Shown here piece by piece: positions 11,636 through 20,548 of a stretch of 64,000 nucleotides of DNA. Position 1 is the stretch's first letter. The number at the start of each line of letters is the position of its first letter. The DNA is from Betaproteobacteria bacterium (GTDB lineage: Bacteria; Pseudomonadota; Gammaproteobacteria; Burkholderiales; Ga0077523). The notes under the pieces are model-generated. The model worked only from the letters and a program-made list of their open reading frames with translations. It was not told the origin of the DNA and ran no database searches. The translations under genes and the position numbers were made by a program. Location: NCBI GenBank assembly GCA_016713305.1, contig JADJPK010000004.1:682001-746000 (forward strand). The letters are read 5' to 3'.

Positions 11636-13618
11636 TTGTCCGCTTCCACCTCACCGGCCTGCGCCGGGCCCGAGGAAACGTTTCCGCGCCTGCTGCTCGA
11701 GCATGCCCGTCTGCGAGGCGGGCGCACGGCCATACGCGAGAAGGACCTCGGCATCTGGCTGTCGTGGACCTGGTCGCAGGTGGCCGACCAGGTGCGCTCG
11801 ATCGCCTGCGGACTCGCGGCGCTGGGATTTCAACGCGGACAGACCATCGCAGTCATTGGCGACAACCGGCCCCGCCTGTACTGGACGATGATGGCGGCGC
11901 AGTGTCTGGGCGGGATTCCCGTTCCCCTCTACCAGGACGCGGTCGCGCAGGAAATGCTGTTCGTGCTGGACAACGCGCAGATCGAGTTCGCGGTCGTGGA
12001 AGACCAGGAGCAGGTGGACAAGCTGCTGGAGATCCTGCCCGCCTCGGGCAGGCTGCGCCACATCGTCTACGACGACACGCGCGGCCTTCGCAATTACACC
12101 GAGCGGCAACTGCTTTCCTTCGACACGCTCCAGACCAAGGGCCGCGAATACGGCGCAGCGCATCCTGAATTCCTGGACGCGGAGATCGCGAAGGGCCGCA
12201 GCGACGACATCGCGGTGATGCTGTACACCTCCGGCACGACGGGAAGCCCCAAGGGGGTGTGCCAGACCCACGGGTCGCTGATCGCCGCGTCGCGCGGGGA
12301 CATCGCCTTCGATGGCTTCGGCCCGGACGACGAGATCCTTTCGTACCTGCCCATGGCGTGGGTGGGCGATCACCTGTTCTCGTACGCCCAGGCGCTGGTC
12401 GCGGGTTTTTGCGTGAACTGCCCGGAGTCCAGCGAGACCGTGATGACCGATCTGCGGGAGATCGGCCCGACGTACTACTTCGCACCCCCGCGCGTGTTCG
12501 AGAACCTGCTCACCCAGGTGATGATCCGGATGGAAGACGCCGCGCCGTTCAAGCAGCGGCTCTTCGCGTATTTCATGGCCGTCGCGCGCCGGTGCGGAGC
12601 GAAGATCCTGGACGGCAGGGCCGCGGAGGTGCCCTTTTCCGACCGGCTGCTCTACCTGCTGGGAGATCTTTCGATCTACGGGCCACTGCGCAACGTGCTG
12701 GGCATGTCGCGCATCCGCGTCGCCTACACCGGCGGCGCGGCGATCGGTCCCGACCTGTTCGACTTCTACCGCTCGCTGGGAATCAACCTCAAGCAGCTGT
12801 ACGGGCAGACCGAGACGAGCGTCTACGTCTGCAAGCAGCCCAACGGCGAGGTGAAGCTCGACACGGTCGGCAAGCCGCTGCCGGGCGTCCAGATCCGCAT
12901 CGCGGACAGCGGCGAGGTGCAGGTGCGCACGCCCGGAATGCTCAAGGAGTACTTCAAGCGTCCCGACGCCACGGCGGAATCCATCTCGCCGGATGGCTGG
13001 TTTCTCACGGGAGACGCCGGCTTCTTCGACGACGACGGCCACCTCAAGATCATCGACCGTGCCAAGGACGTGGGCCGGCTCTCCGACGGAACGCTGTTCG
13101 CGCCCCAGTACATCGAGAACAAGCTGAAGTTCTTCCCGCACGTGAAGGAAGCCGTCGCCTTCGGCCATGGACGCGACCGGTGCTGCGCATTCATCAACGT
13201 GGATCTCGGTTCGGTGGGCAACTGGGCGGAACGCCGCGGCATCGCGTATTCGGGCTACACCGATCTCGCGCAGAAGGATCAGGTGTACGCGCTCATCCAG
13301 GAGTGCGTGGAGAAGGTCAACGCCGACCTGGCCCACGACGCACAGCTGAGCGGTTCGCAGGTCCGGCGCTTCCTCATCCTGCACAAGGAACTGGATGCGG
13401 ACGACGGCGAACTCACGCGCACGCGCAAGGTGCGGCGCGGGTTCATCGCCGAGAAGTACCAGACGCTGGTGGACGCCCTCTATGGCGACGATCACCACTG
13501 CGAGATCGAGGCGGAGGTGAAGTTCGAGGACGGGCGCAAGGGCACGCTGCGGGCAGACATCAGGATCGCCGAGGCCCGCGTGTTCGATGCGGCCGGCAGT
13601 CCGCGGAAGGCCGCGTGA
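11636..13618 (+). CDS. AMP-dependent long-chain-type acyl-CoA synthetase
   Basis: A 660-residue adenylate-forming enzyme that would activate a carboxylic acid to its CoA thioester. It has the phosphate-binding motif LYTSGTTGSPKGV (about residue 195), the LYGQTETS motif, and the hinge region DGWFLTGDAGFFDDDGH followed by KIIDRAKD. The start is a TTG at 11636 preceded by GGAGG at 11623-11627 with eight-base spacing; upstream in-frame codons lack such a site. It is the first gene of a liv-type ABC transporter operon, and the next gene starts within its stop codon. The position suggests that it activates the imported substrate; chain length or aromatic nature cannot be read from the sequence. Confidence 0.9.
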   Translation: MSASTSPACAGPEETFPRLLLEHARLRGGRTAIREKDLGIWLSWTWSQVADQVRSIACGLAALGFQRGQTIAVIGDNRPRLYWTMMAAQCLGGIPVPLYQDAVAQEMLFVLDNAQIEFAVVEDQEQVDKLLEILPASGRLRHIVYDDTRGLRNYTERQLLSFDTLQTKGREYGAAHPEFLDAEIAKGRSDDIAVMLYTSGTTGSPKGVCQTHGSLIAASRGDIAFDGFGPDDEILSYLPMAWVGDHLFSYAQALVAGFCVNCPESSETVMTDLREIGPTYYFAPPRVFENLLTQVMIRMEDAAPFKQRLFAYFMAVARRCGAKILDGRAAEVPFSDRLLYLLGDLSIYGPLRNVLGMSRIRVAYTGGAAIGPDLFDFYRSLGINLKQLYGQTETSVYVCKQPNGEVKLDTVGKPLPGVQIRIADSGEVQVRTPGMLKEYFKRPDATAESISPDGWFLTGDAGFFDDDGHLKIIDRAKDVGRLSDGTLFAPQYIENKLKFFPHVKEAVAFGHGRDRCCAFINVDLGSVGNWAERRGIAYSGYTDLAQKDQVYALIQECVEKVNADLAHDAQLSGSQVRRFLILHKELDADDGELTRTRKVRRGFIAEKYQTLVDALYGDDHHCEIEAEVKFEDGRKGTLRADIRIAEARVFDAAGSPRKAA

Positions 13619-14418
13619 TGGAACACGCGCACCACCCGGGCCGGCGCATCGGCGGGCCCATTCTCTCCGTGCAGAACATCTCGCTCGCGTTCGGCGGCGT
13701 GAAGGCGCTCACCGACATCAGCTTCGACGTGCGGGCGCACGAGATCCGCGCCATCATCGGGCCGAACGGCGCCGGCAAGAGTTCCATGCTGAACTGCATC
13801 AACGGCGTCTACCGGCCGCAGCAGGGCACCATCCGCTTCGACGGGCAGACGTTCCAGCGCATGGCTCCGCACAAGGCGGCGTCAATGGGCATCGCCCGCA
13901 CCTTCCAGAACATCGCGCTGTTCAAGGGCATGAGTGTGCTGGACAACATCATGACCGGCCGCAATCTGCGCATGCGCACGAATCTGCTGCTGCAGGCGCT
14001 GTACGTGGGGCCGAACCGGCGCGAGGAACTCGAGCACCGCGAGCAGGTGGAGCGGATCATCGACTTCCTGCAGATCGAACCGGTCCGCAAGACGCCCGTG
14101 GGCCGGCTGCCGTACGGCGTGCAGAAGCGCGTGGAGCTGGGCAGGGCGCTTGCCGCGGAACCCCGGCTGCTGCTGCTGGACGAGCCCATGGCCGGCATGA
14201 ACATCGAGGAGAAACAGGACATGTGCCGCTTCATCCTCGACGTGAACGACGAGTTCGGCACGACCATCGTCCTGATCGAGCACGACATGGGCGTGGTCAT
14301 GGACATCTCCGACCGGGTCGTCGTGCTGGACTACGGCAAGAAGATCGGCGACGGCACGCCGCAGGACGTGCGCGGCAACCAGGCGGTGATCGACGCGTAT
14401 CTGGGAGTGACCCACTGA
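13618..14418 (+). CDS. livG: branched-chain-type ABC transporter ATP-binding protein (LivG-like)
   Basis: A 266-residue ABC ATPase with Walker A GPNGAGKSS (about residue 48), a degenerate signature region RLPYGVQKRVELGRAL, Walker B LLLLDEPMAGM and switch histidine LIEHDMGVVMD. This is the LivG subfamily, which carries an insertion between Walker A and the signature. Its ATG overlaps the ligase stop by one base (TGATG), which indicates translational coupling. The partner permeases LivH and LivM and a second ATPase, LivF, follow. Confidence 0.92.
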   Translation: MEHAHHPGRRIGGPILSVQNISLAFGGVKALTDISFDVRAHEIRAIIGPNGAGKSSMLNCINGVYRPQQGTIRFDGQTFQRMAPHKAASMGIARTFQNIALFKGMSVLDNIMTGRNLRMRTNLLLQALYVGPNRREELEHREQVERIIDFLQIEPVRKTPVGRLPYGVQKRVELGRALAAEPRLLLLDEPMAGMNIEEKQDMCRFILDVNDEFGTTIVLIEHDMGVVMDISDRVVVLDYGKKIGDGTPQDVRGNQAVIDAYLGVTH

Positions 14419-14554
14419 TGGTTGCTGCCACGACCCTCTTCGTCGCAACCGTTCGCTGCGCAGCGGCAGCCGCTCCGGCCTGTGCCCCGTGTACGCAGCG
14501 GTTGCGGATCGATCCGGCGGATCGCCCGCGCGCATTGCTTTCCCCGAGGCTTGC

Positions 14555-15457
14555 TTGAACATCCAGTTCTTCTTCGAGGTGCTGATCGGCGGCCTGCTCG
14601 CGGGCGTGATGTACTCGCTCGTGGCGCTGGGATTCGTGCTGATCTACAAGGCCTCGGGCGTATTCAATTTCGCCCAGGGCGCCATGGTCTTCTTCGCGGC
14701 ACTGACGTACGTCGGCCTGCAGGAGAAGTTCGGGCTGCCGGGATGGGCCGTGTTCCTCCTCACGCTGGGAGTGATGATCGGGCTGGGCATCGCCATCGAG
14801 AAGGTGGTGCTGCGGCCCCTGGTGAATCAGCCGCAGATCACGCTGTTCATGGCGACGATCGGACTCGCCTTCTTCATCGAGGGCATGGCGCAGATCATCT
14901 GGGGAACGGAGGTCCGGCGTCTTGACCTGGGCATCGAGGACGAGCCGATCGAGTCGGTGATGGAGCGCTTCAACCTTCTCGTGAGCAAGTTCGATCTCAT
15001 CGCCGCGCTGGTCGCGGGCGTTCTGGTCGGCGTGCTGGCGGTGTTCTTCAACAAGACCCGCATCGGACGCGCGCTGCGCGCCGTGGCCGACGATCACCAG
15101 GCAGCCCTCGCGGTGGGCATCCCGTTGAAGCAGATCTGGGCGATCGTCTGGTCCGTGGCCGGCTTCGTGGCACTCGTGGCGGGATTGATGTGGGGCGCGA
15201 GAAACGGCGTGCAGTTCGCTCTCACTTTCGTGGCGCTGAAGGCGCTGCCCGTGCTGATCCTGGGCGGTTTCGAATCCGTGCTGGGCGCGATCGTGGGCGG
15301 CCTCATCATCGGCGCCGCCGAGAAGCTGGCCGAGGTGTATCTCGGTCCCATGATCGGCGGCGGCATCGAGGGATGGTTCGCCTATGTGCTCGCGCTGCTG
15401 TTCCTGCTCGTGCGTCCCGAAGGGATGTTCGGGGAACGGCACATCGACAGGGTATAG
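14555..15457 (+). CDS. livH: branched-chain-type ABC transporter permease (LivH-like)
   Basis: A 300-residue permease with about eight hydrophobic segments. The N-terminus NIQFFFEVLIGGLLAGVMYS followed by LVALGFVLIYKASGVFNFAQ is characteristic of LivH. The TTG at 14555 is chosen because it gives the usual family N-terminus; a GAGG lies about six bases upstream. The 136-base gap after livG holds no gene. Works with LivM as the membrane heterodimer. Confidence 0.88.
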   Translation: MNIQFFFEVLIGGLLAGVMYSLVALGFVLIYKASGVFNFAQGAMVFFAALTYVGLQEKFGLPGWAVFLLTLGVMIGLGIAIEKVVLRPLVNQPQITLFMATIGLAFFIEGMAQIIWGTEVRRLDLGIEDEPIESVMERFNLLVSKFDLIAALVAGVLVGVLAVFFNKTRIGRALRAVADDHQAALAVGIPLKQIWAIVWSVAGFVALVAGLMWGARNGVQFALTFVALKALPVLILGGFESVLGAIVGGLIIGAAEKLAEVYLGPMIGGGIEGWFAYVLALLFLLVRPEGMFGERHIDRV

Positions 15458-15463
15458 ACGTGT

Positions 15464-15505
15464 ACCAGACCCGAGACCCTGGACCCGAGACCCTGGACCC
15501 CAGTC
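15464..15505. repeat. short tandem heptamer array between livH and livM
   Basis: Six consecutive seven-base units on the plus strand (ACCAGAC, CCGAGAC, CCTGGAC, CCGAGAC, CCTGGAC, CCCAGTC). On the minus strand they follow the pattern GTCYNGG, the same family as the 12-unit array beside polA at 33034-33117. Further degenerate heptamers (GGGACCG, GGGATTA, GGGACGA) occur at the right end of this 173-base intergenic region, which also has a CGCAGC stem with a CUUCGG-type loop around 15572-15588. Confidence 0.7.
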
Positions 15506-15630
15506 CCGAACAGCGGAACCGCGGGACGGCAGCCGTGCGCATGGGGGGCCGTGGAGAACAGTGTCCGCAGCCTTCGGCTGCGACCGGACTCCCTTCGGGG
15601 CCCGGGACCGGGGATTAGGGACGACGACCG

Positions 15631-16707
15631 ATGTTCTACAGAGAATCCGGCCAGTTCAAGACCAGCTACGCTGCCGACCAGCAGCTCTTTCCGATCCTGC
15701 AGGACAGGATCGGCGTGCTGCTCCTGCTGGCCGTCGCACTCGTCGCCGTGCCGCTCGTGGCGAGCGGCTACTGGCTCACCGCGATCCTCATCCCCTTCCT
15801 CGTGTTCTCGCTGGCGACCCTGGGTCTCAACATCCTCACCGGCTACGCAGGGCAGTTGTCGCTGGGGACCGCAGCGTTCATGGCAGTGGGCGCGGTGGCG
15901 GCGTACAACTTCCAGCTCCGCGTTCCGGGCATTCCCATCCTCGTGTCCTTCGCGCTGGGCGGCGTCACGGCCGCGATGGTCGGCGTGCTCTTCGGCCTGC
16001 CGAGCCTGCGGATCAAGGGGTTCTATCTCGCGGTCGCCACGCTCGCCGCCCAGTTCTTCGTTCCGTGGCTCCTGGTGAAGGTGGGCTGGTTCTCGAACTA
16101 CAGCGCCTCGGGGGTCATCGCCGCGCAGCCGGTCGTGATCGCGGGATACGAATTCGCGACACCCGAGGCGAAGTACCTGCTGGTCCTGGCCGTGGTCTCC
16201 CTGATGGCGCTGGCCGCGAAGAATCTCGTGCGCAGTTCCATCGGCAGGGCGTGGATGGCCGTGCGGGACATGGACGTCGCCGCAGAGGTGATCGGCATCC
16301 GCATCATGCGCACGAAGCTCGTCGCATTCGCCGTGAGCTCCTTCTATTGCGGCGTGGCCGGAGCCCTGTACGCGTTCGCCTACCTGGGCAACGTGGAGCC
16401 CGACGGGTTCAATCTCGATCTGTCGTTCCGCATCCTGTTCATGGTCATCATCGGCGGTGTCGGCAGCATCATGGGATCGTTCCTGGGCGCCGCCTTCATC
16501 ACGCTCCTGCCCATCCTGCTGGACGTGGCGCTCACCGAAGGCGCGGCGGCGCTGGAACTGAATCTGCCGTCGGGGATGACCTCGATGGCGCAGCTGGTCG
16601 TGTTCGGCGGGCTCATCGTCTTCTTCCTCGTGGTCGAGCCCCACGGACTGGCGCGGCTGTGGCAGATCGGCAAGGAGAAGTTGCGGCTGTGGCCGTTCCC
16701 GCACTGA
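15631..16707 (+). CDS. livM: branched-chain-type ABC transporter permease (LivM-like)
   Basis: A 358-residue permease with the LivM hallmark NILTGYAGQLSLGTAAFMAV (about residue 68) and RIKGFYLAVATLAAQFF. It has an N-terminal extension before the first transmembrane segment and ends in a basic cytoplasmic tail. It pairs with LivH. The gene stands 173 bases after livH, with the heptamer array between them, so an internal promoter or processing site is possible. Confidence 0.9.
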   Translation: MFYRESGQFKTSYAADQQLFPILQDRIGVLLLLAVALVAVPLVASGYWLTAILIPFLVFSLATLGLNILTGYAGQLSLGTAAFMAVGAVAAYNFQLRVPGIPILVSFALGGVTAAMVGVLFGLPSLRIKGFYLAVATLAAQFFVPWLLVKVGWFSNYSASGVIAAQPVVIAGYEFATPEAKYLLVLAVVSLMALAAKNLVRSSIGRAWMAVRDMDVAAEVIGIRIMRTKLVAFAVSSFYCGVAGALYAFAYLGNVEPDGFNLDLSFRILFMVIIGGVGSIMGSFLGAAFITLLPILLDVALTEGAAALELNLPSGMTSMAQLVVFGGLIVFFLVVEPHGLARLWQIGKEKLRLWPFPH

Positions 16708-16845
16708 CGCGGACCCGGCCCCGGACGGGGGCTGGCACTGTAGGCCGATCGGCGTCAACGGACGAAGGGCAGAGGATCGTTTAGGACAACAGGGTCCGTT
16801 CGAGACGGGCGTTCCTGCAAACATTCCTGAAGGAGGATGAGGATC

Positions 16846-18165
16846 ATGGATTGGAAGAAGACTCTGGCCGGTCTGATCGCAGGCCTGGCTTGCGCCGCGG
16901 CAGCAGTTCCGTCCCTGGCGCAGCAGGCCGGGACCCAGTTCATCGGCATCACGGGATACCGGGTCGGGCCCTACGGCGCCAACGGCGCGGCGTTCTTCGG
17001 CGGGTTCATCGACTACCTCCAGCTCGTGAACGAGCGCGACGGCGGGGTGAACGGCGTAAAGCTGTCGTGGGAGGAGTGCGAGACCGAGTACAACAACGCC
17101 AAGGGCGTCGAGTGCTACGAGCGCCTCAAGACCAAGACGGCCACGGGTCCCACGGCGATCCATCCCATGTCCACCGGCATCACCTACGCCCTCATCGACA
17201 AGGCGCCGACAGACAAGATCCCGCTCATCACGTTCGGCTATGGCCGTACGGACGCCACCGATGGCCGCGTCTTTCCGTGGGTGTTCCCGCTGATGTCGAA
17301 CTACTGGGATGCCGCGACCGGCATCGTGCGCTTCATCCGCGACAAGGAAGGCGGATCCGACGCGAGCCTGAAGGGCAAGAAGATCGTGCTTCTGTACCAC
17401 GATTCGGCCTATGGCAAGGAGCCGCACGCGGTCATGGAAGCCGAAGCGAAGAAGCTGGGTTTCGAGCTCAAGATGATCCCGGTGCCCCATCCCGGCAACG
17501 AGCAGCAGTCCCAGTGGCTGCAGATCCGGCAGTACCGTCCCGACTGGGTCGTGCTTTGGGGGTGGGGCGTGATGACGGCCACCTCGCTGCAGACCGCGCA
17601 GAAAGTGGGCTTCCCCCGCGAGAAGATCGTGGGCAACTGGTGGGCGGGATCCGAGATCGACACCGAAGCCGCCGGTCCTGCCGCCACCGGTTACTACGCC
17701 GCAAGCCTGAATCTGGGCGGCAAGGGTTTCCCCGTAGTGCAGGAGATCGAGAAGGTCGTCTACGGCAAGGGCAAGGGCAACGGCAACCCCAAGCTGATCG
17801 GCACCGTGCTGTGGAACCGGGGCGTCGCGGCCGGCATGTTCACGGTCGAGGCCGTCCGCAAGGCGCAGGAGAAGTTCGGCAAGAAGCCGGTGAGCGGCGA
17901 ACAGGTCCGCTGGGGCATCGAGAATCTGGACATCAACGCAGGCCGCCTCAAGTCGCTCGGATTCAACACGATGCTGCCGCCCATCAAGGTGACCTGCCAG
18001 GACCACGGCGGATCCGGACAGGTCCGGTTCCAGCAATGGTCCGGCACGGAATGGAAAGCGGTGTCCGACTGGATGAAGGGAGACGCCGCGATGGTGCGCA
18101 AGATGATCGAGGATTCCGCGGCGAAGTACGCGGCCGAGAAGGGTTTCAAACCGGCATGTCTCTGA
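16846..18165 (+). CDS. periplasmic substrate-binding protein of a liv-type ABC transporter
   Basis: A 439-residue type I periplasmic binding protein with a signal peptide (DWKKTLAGLIAGLACAAAAV, cleavage near SLAQQAG). Regions typical of the Peripla_BP_6 fold follow: ITGYRVGPYGANGAAFFGGF, GVECYERLKTKTATGPTAIH and KKIVLLYHDSAYGKEP. A strong GGAGG at 16832-16836 sits nine bases before the ATG at 16846; the ATG at 16837 is too close to it. High expression is expected for such proteins. The ligand is unknown; the flanking CoA ligases favour an organic acid over an amino acid. Confidence 0.9.
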   Translation: MDWKKTLAGLIAGLACAAAAVPSLAQQAGTQFIGITGYRVGPYGANGAAFFGGFIDYLQLVNERDGGVNGVKLSWEECETEYNNAKGVECYERLKTKTATGPTAIHPMSTGITYALIDKAPTDKIPLITFGYGRTDATDGRVFPWVFPLMSNYWDAATGIVRFIRDKEGGSDASLKGKKIVLLYHDSAYGKEPHAVMEAEAKKLGFELKMIPVPHPGNEQQSQWLQIRQYRPDWVVLWGWGVMTATSLQTAQKVGFPREKIVGNWWAGSEIDTEAAGPAATGYYAASLNLGGKGFPVVQEIEKVVYGKGKGNGNPKLIGTVLWNRGVAAGMFTVEAVRKAQEKFGKKPVSGEQVRWGIENLDINAGRLKSLGFNTMLPPIKVTCQDHGGSGQVRFQQWSGTEWKAVSDWMKGDAAMVRKMIEDSAAKYAAEKGFKPACL

Positions 18166-18254
18166 GCACCACGGCGGCGCGCGATGCGGCTCTCCCGCTG
18201 GAGGCCGCAGGGGGGCAGGCCGCCCGGTACCTTATCTGACCGGAAGATCGCACC

Positions 18255-19049
18255 GTGCTTTCCATCAACAACATCGAAGTCATCTACGACCACGTGATCC
18301 TGGTCCTCAAGGGCGTGTCACTGACCGTCCCGGAGGGCAGGATCGTGGCGCTGCTGGGCGCGAACGGCGCGGGCAAGACGACGACGCTGAAGGCGATCTC
18401 CAACCTGCTGCGCTCGGAACGCGGCGACGTGACCAAGGGATCCATCGAGTACCGGAGCGAGCGCATCGACCAGCTGAGCCCCTCGGAACTCGTGCGGCGG
18501 GGAGTCGTGCAGGTGATGGAAGGACGCCACTGCTTTCAGCACCTGACCGTGGAGGAGAACCTGCTCACCGGCGCCTTCACGCGTTCCGGTTCGCGGGGCG
18601 AAATCGCCGCCGATCTCGAGAAGGTGTACACGTACTTCCCCCGGCTCAAGGTGCGCCGCAAGAGCCAGGCGGGATACACCTCCGGGGGGGAACAGCAGAT
18701 GACCGCCGTGGGTCGCGCTCTGATGGCGCGCCCCAGCATGATTCTCCTGGACGAACCCTCCATGGGCCTCGCCCCGCAGGTGGTCGAGGAGATCTTCGAG
18801 ATCGTGAAGGGCCTGAACGCGCGCGAGAACGTGAGCTTCCTCCTCGCCGAGCAGAACACGATGGTGGCGCTGCGTTACGCGGACTACGGCTACATCCTCG
18901 AGAACGGGCGTGTCGTGATGGAAGGCGACGCCCAGGACCTGCGCAGCAACGAGGACGTCAAGGAGTTCTACCTGGGCCTGTCCTCGTCCGGCCGCAAGAG
19001 CTTCCGCGAAGCGAAGCACTATCGTCGCCGCAAGCGCTGGTTGGCGTGA
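18255..19049 (+). CDS. livF: branched-chain-type ABC transporter ATP-binding protein (LivF-like)
   Basis: A 264-residue ABC ATPase: Walker A GANGAGKTT (about residue 36), signature SGGEQQMTAVGRAL, Walker B MILLDEPSMGLAP and the LLAEQNTMVALRYADYGYIL switch region, which identify LivF. The GTG at 18255 is the most likely start, giving MLSINNIEVIYDHVILVLKG. The C-terminus is extended by a basic tail (SGRKSFREAKHYRRRKRW), longer than in E. coli LivF. It completes the transporter begun at livG. Confidence 0.92.
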   Translation: MLSINNIEVIYDHVILVLKGVSLTVPEGRIVALLGANGAGKTTTLKAISNLLRSERGDVTKGSIEYRSERIDQLSPSELVRRGVVQVMEGRHCFQHLTVEENLLTGAFTRSGSRGEIAADLEKVYTYFPRLKVRRKSQAGYTSGGEQQMTAVGRALMARPSMILLDEPSMGLAPQVVEEIFEIVKGLNARENVSFLLAEQNTMVALRYADYGYILENGRVVMEGDAQDLRSNEDVKEFYLGLSSSGRKSFREAKHYRRRKRWLA

Positions 19050-19172
19050 AAGTCCGCGGTGTCTCCCTTTTTCACTGCACCGCTGGGCCGGCCTCCGCGC
19101 GTGATTCCCGGTGGGAGCTGACGGCAAGACCGACTCGCCACCCCTAGCAGGCCCACTTCAGGACGCATCCCC

Positions 19173-20320
19173 ATGAGCCGCCATCTGGACGATCTGGAAA
19201 CCCGCCCACCCGAGGTCCGCGAGCGGGCACTTTTCAAGCAGCTCCGCGACCAGCTGGAGAATGCGAAGAGAAGTCCGATCTCATGGCGTTGCAGAAGGCC
19301 GACATGCCGTTCGGAGGCCTCACCGCGACTCCGATGTCGCGCCTGGCGCGCGTGTTCGCCTCTCCCGGACCGATCTACGACCCGCAGGGCGACAAGAAGG
19401 ACTACTGGGGATTCGCGCGTGCCCTGTACGCGGCAGGTTTTCGTGAAGGCGACCTGGTGCACAACACGTTCTCGTACCACTTCACCCCGGCCGGATTCAT
19501 GATGGATCTCGCTGCCCAGGCCATCGGCTGCCCCGTGTTTCCGGCAGGGGTGGGTCAGACGGAATTGCAGGTCCAGGCCATCGCCGACCTGAAGCCGGTC
19601 TGCTATACGGGCACGCCGTCGTTCCTGCGCATCATTCTCGAGAAGGCCGACGAGATGAAGGCCGACGTCTCCAGCCTCAAGCGGGCGGCCGTGAGTGGAG
19701 AGGCGTTCCTGCCACCGGTGCGCCAGCTCCTCGCCGACCGGGGCATCGCGGGGTACCAGAGCTACGGCACGGCGGATCTGGGACTGGTCGCGTACGAGAC
19801 CGAGGCCCGCGAAGGTCTGGTGGTGGACGAAGGCGTGATCGTCGAGATCGTCCGGCCGGGGACGGGCGATCCGGTGCCGGACGGCGAAGTGGGCGAAGTC
19901 GTGGTCACGGCGCTCACGCCCGAGTATCCGCTCATCCGGTTCGCGACCGGCGACCTGTCGGCCGTGCTGCCCGGAGCGAGCCCGTGCGGGCGCACCAGCA
20001 TGCGGATCAAGGGGTGGATGGGGCGCGCGGATCAGACGACCAAGGTGAAAGGGATGTTCGTGCATCCGTCCCAGGTGGCCGAGATCGTCCGCCGGCATCC
20101 GGAGATCGTCCGCGCCCGTCTCGTCGTCTCGCACGACGCAGGCACCAACGACGTGATGACGCTGCATTGCGAATCGCCTTCCGCGGCCGCACCGCTCGTG
20201 GCAGCAGTCGAGTCCACCCTCCGCGACGTCTGCAAACTGCGCGGCGACGTGCAGGTGGCGGCGCCGGGCACCCTGCCCAACGACGGCAAGGTGATCGAGG
20301 ATCGCCGCCGGTACGACTGA
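19173..20320 (+). CDS. phenylacetate-CoA-ligase-like protein, internally deleted and frameshifted
   Basis: Two frames belong to one adenylating enzyme of the PaaK family. The start (ATG 19173, MSRHLDDLETRPPEVRERAL ... QLENAK) is followed directly by KSDLMALQKADMPFGGLTAT in another frame. Family members have roughly 35 residues between these blocks, so about 100 bases are missing around 19268-19280, and the number lost is not a multiple of three. The rest is intact: VFASPGPIYDPQG, YHFTPAGFMMD, SYGTADLGLVAYE (in place of the usual GxTE), FATGDLS and the C-terminal KVKGMFVHP domain. It ends the liv operon and probably provided a second CoA-ligase activity. Confidence 0.82.
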
Positions 20321-20435
20321 CACAGGCGTCCCCAGCACAGCGGCCCGCTTCGGGGCCGCACCCTCTGTGTTCGGCAGACCCTGTCCAGCCCGCCGGACCG
20401 ACCCCGCGTCGGCAAGAAATTTCCCTGCCGCGCCA

Positions 20436-20462
20436 TAAAGCTTTTCCCCTGCGGGCCGATCT
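20436..20462 (+). promoter_or_regulatory. candidate sigma-28 (FliA) promoter upstream of the first hybrid kinase
   Basis: TAAAGCTT (20436-20443), an 11-base spacer, then GCCGATCT (20455-20462). The FliA consensus is TAAAGTTT-N11-GCCGATAA, so seven of eight and six of eight positions match with the exact spacing. The kinase start is about 87 bases downstream. This suggests expression with the motility/chemotaxis regulon. Confidence 0.5.
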
Positions 20463-20548
20463 GTCATCCTCGACAGCAAGCATGGCGGCCCTCGTCTGGC
20501 AGGACAGTTTCGCCCCCAGCAGCAGCCTCACAGACCCAGGAACCCGTC

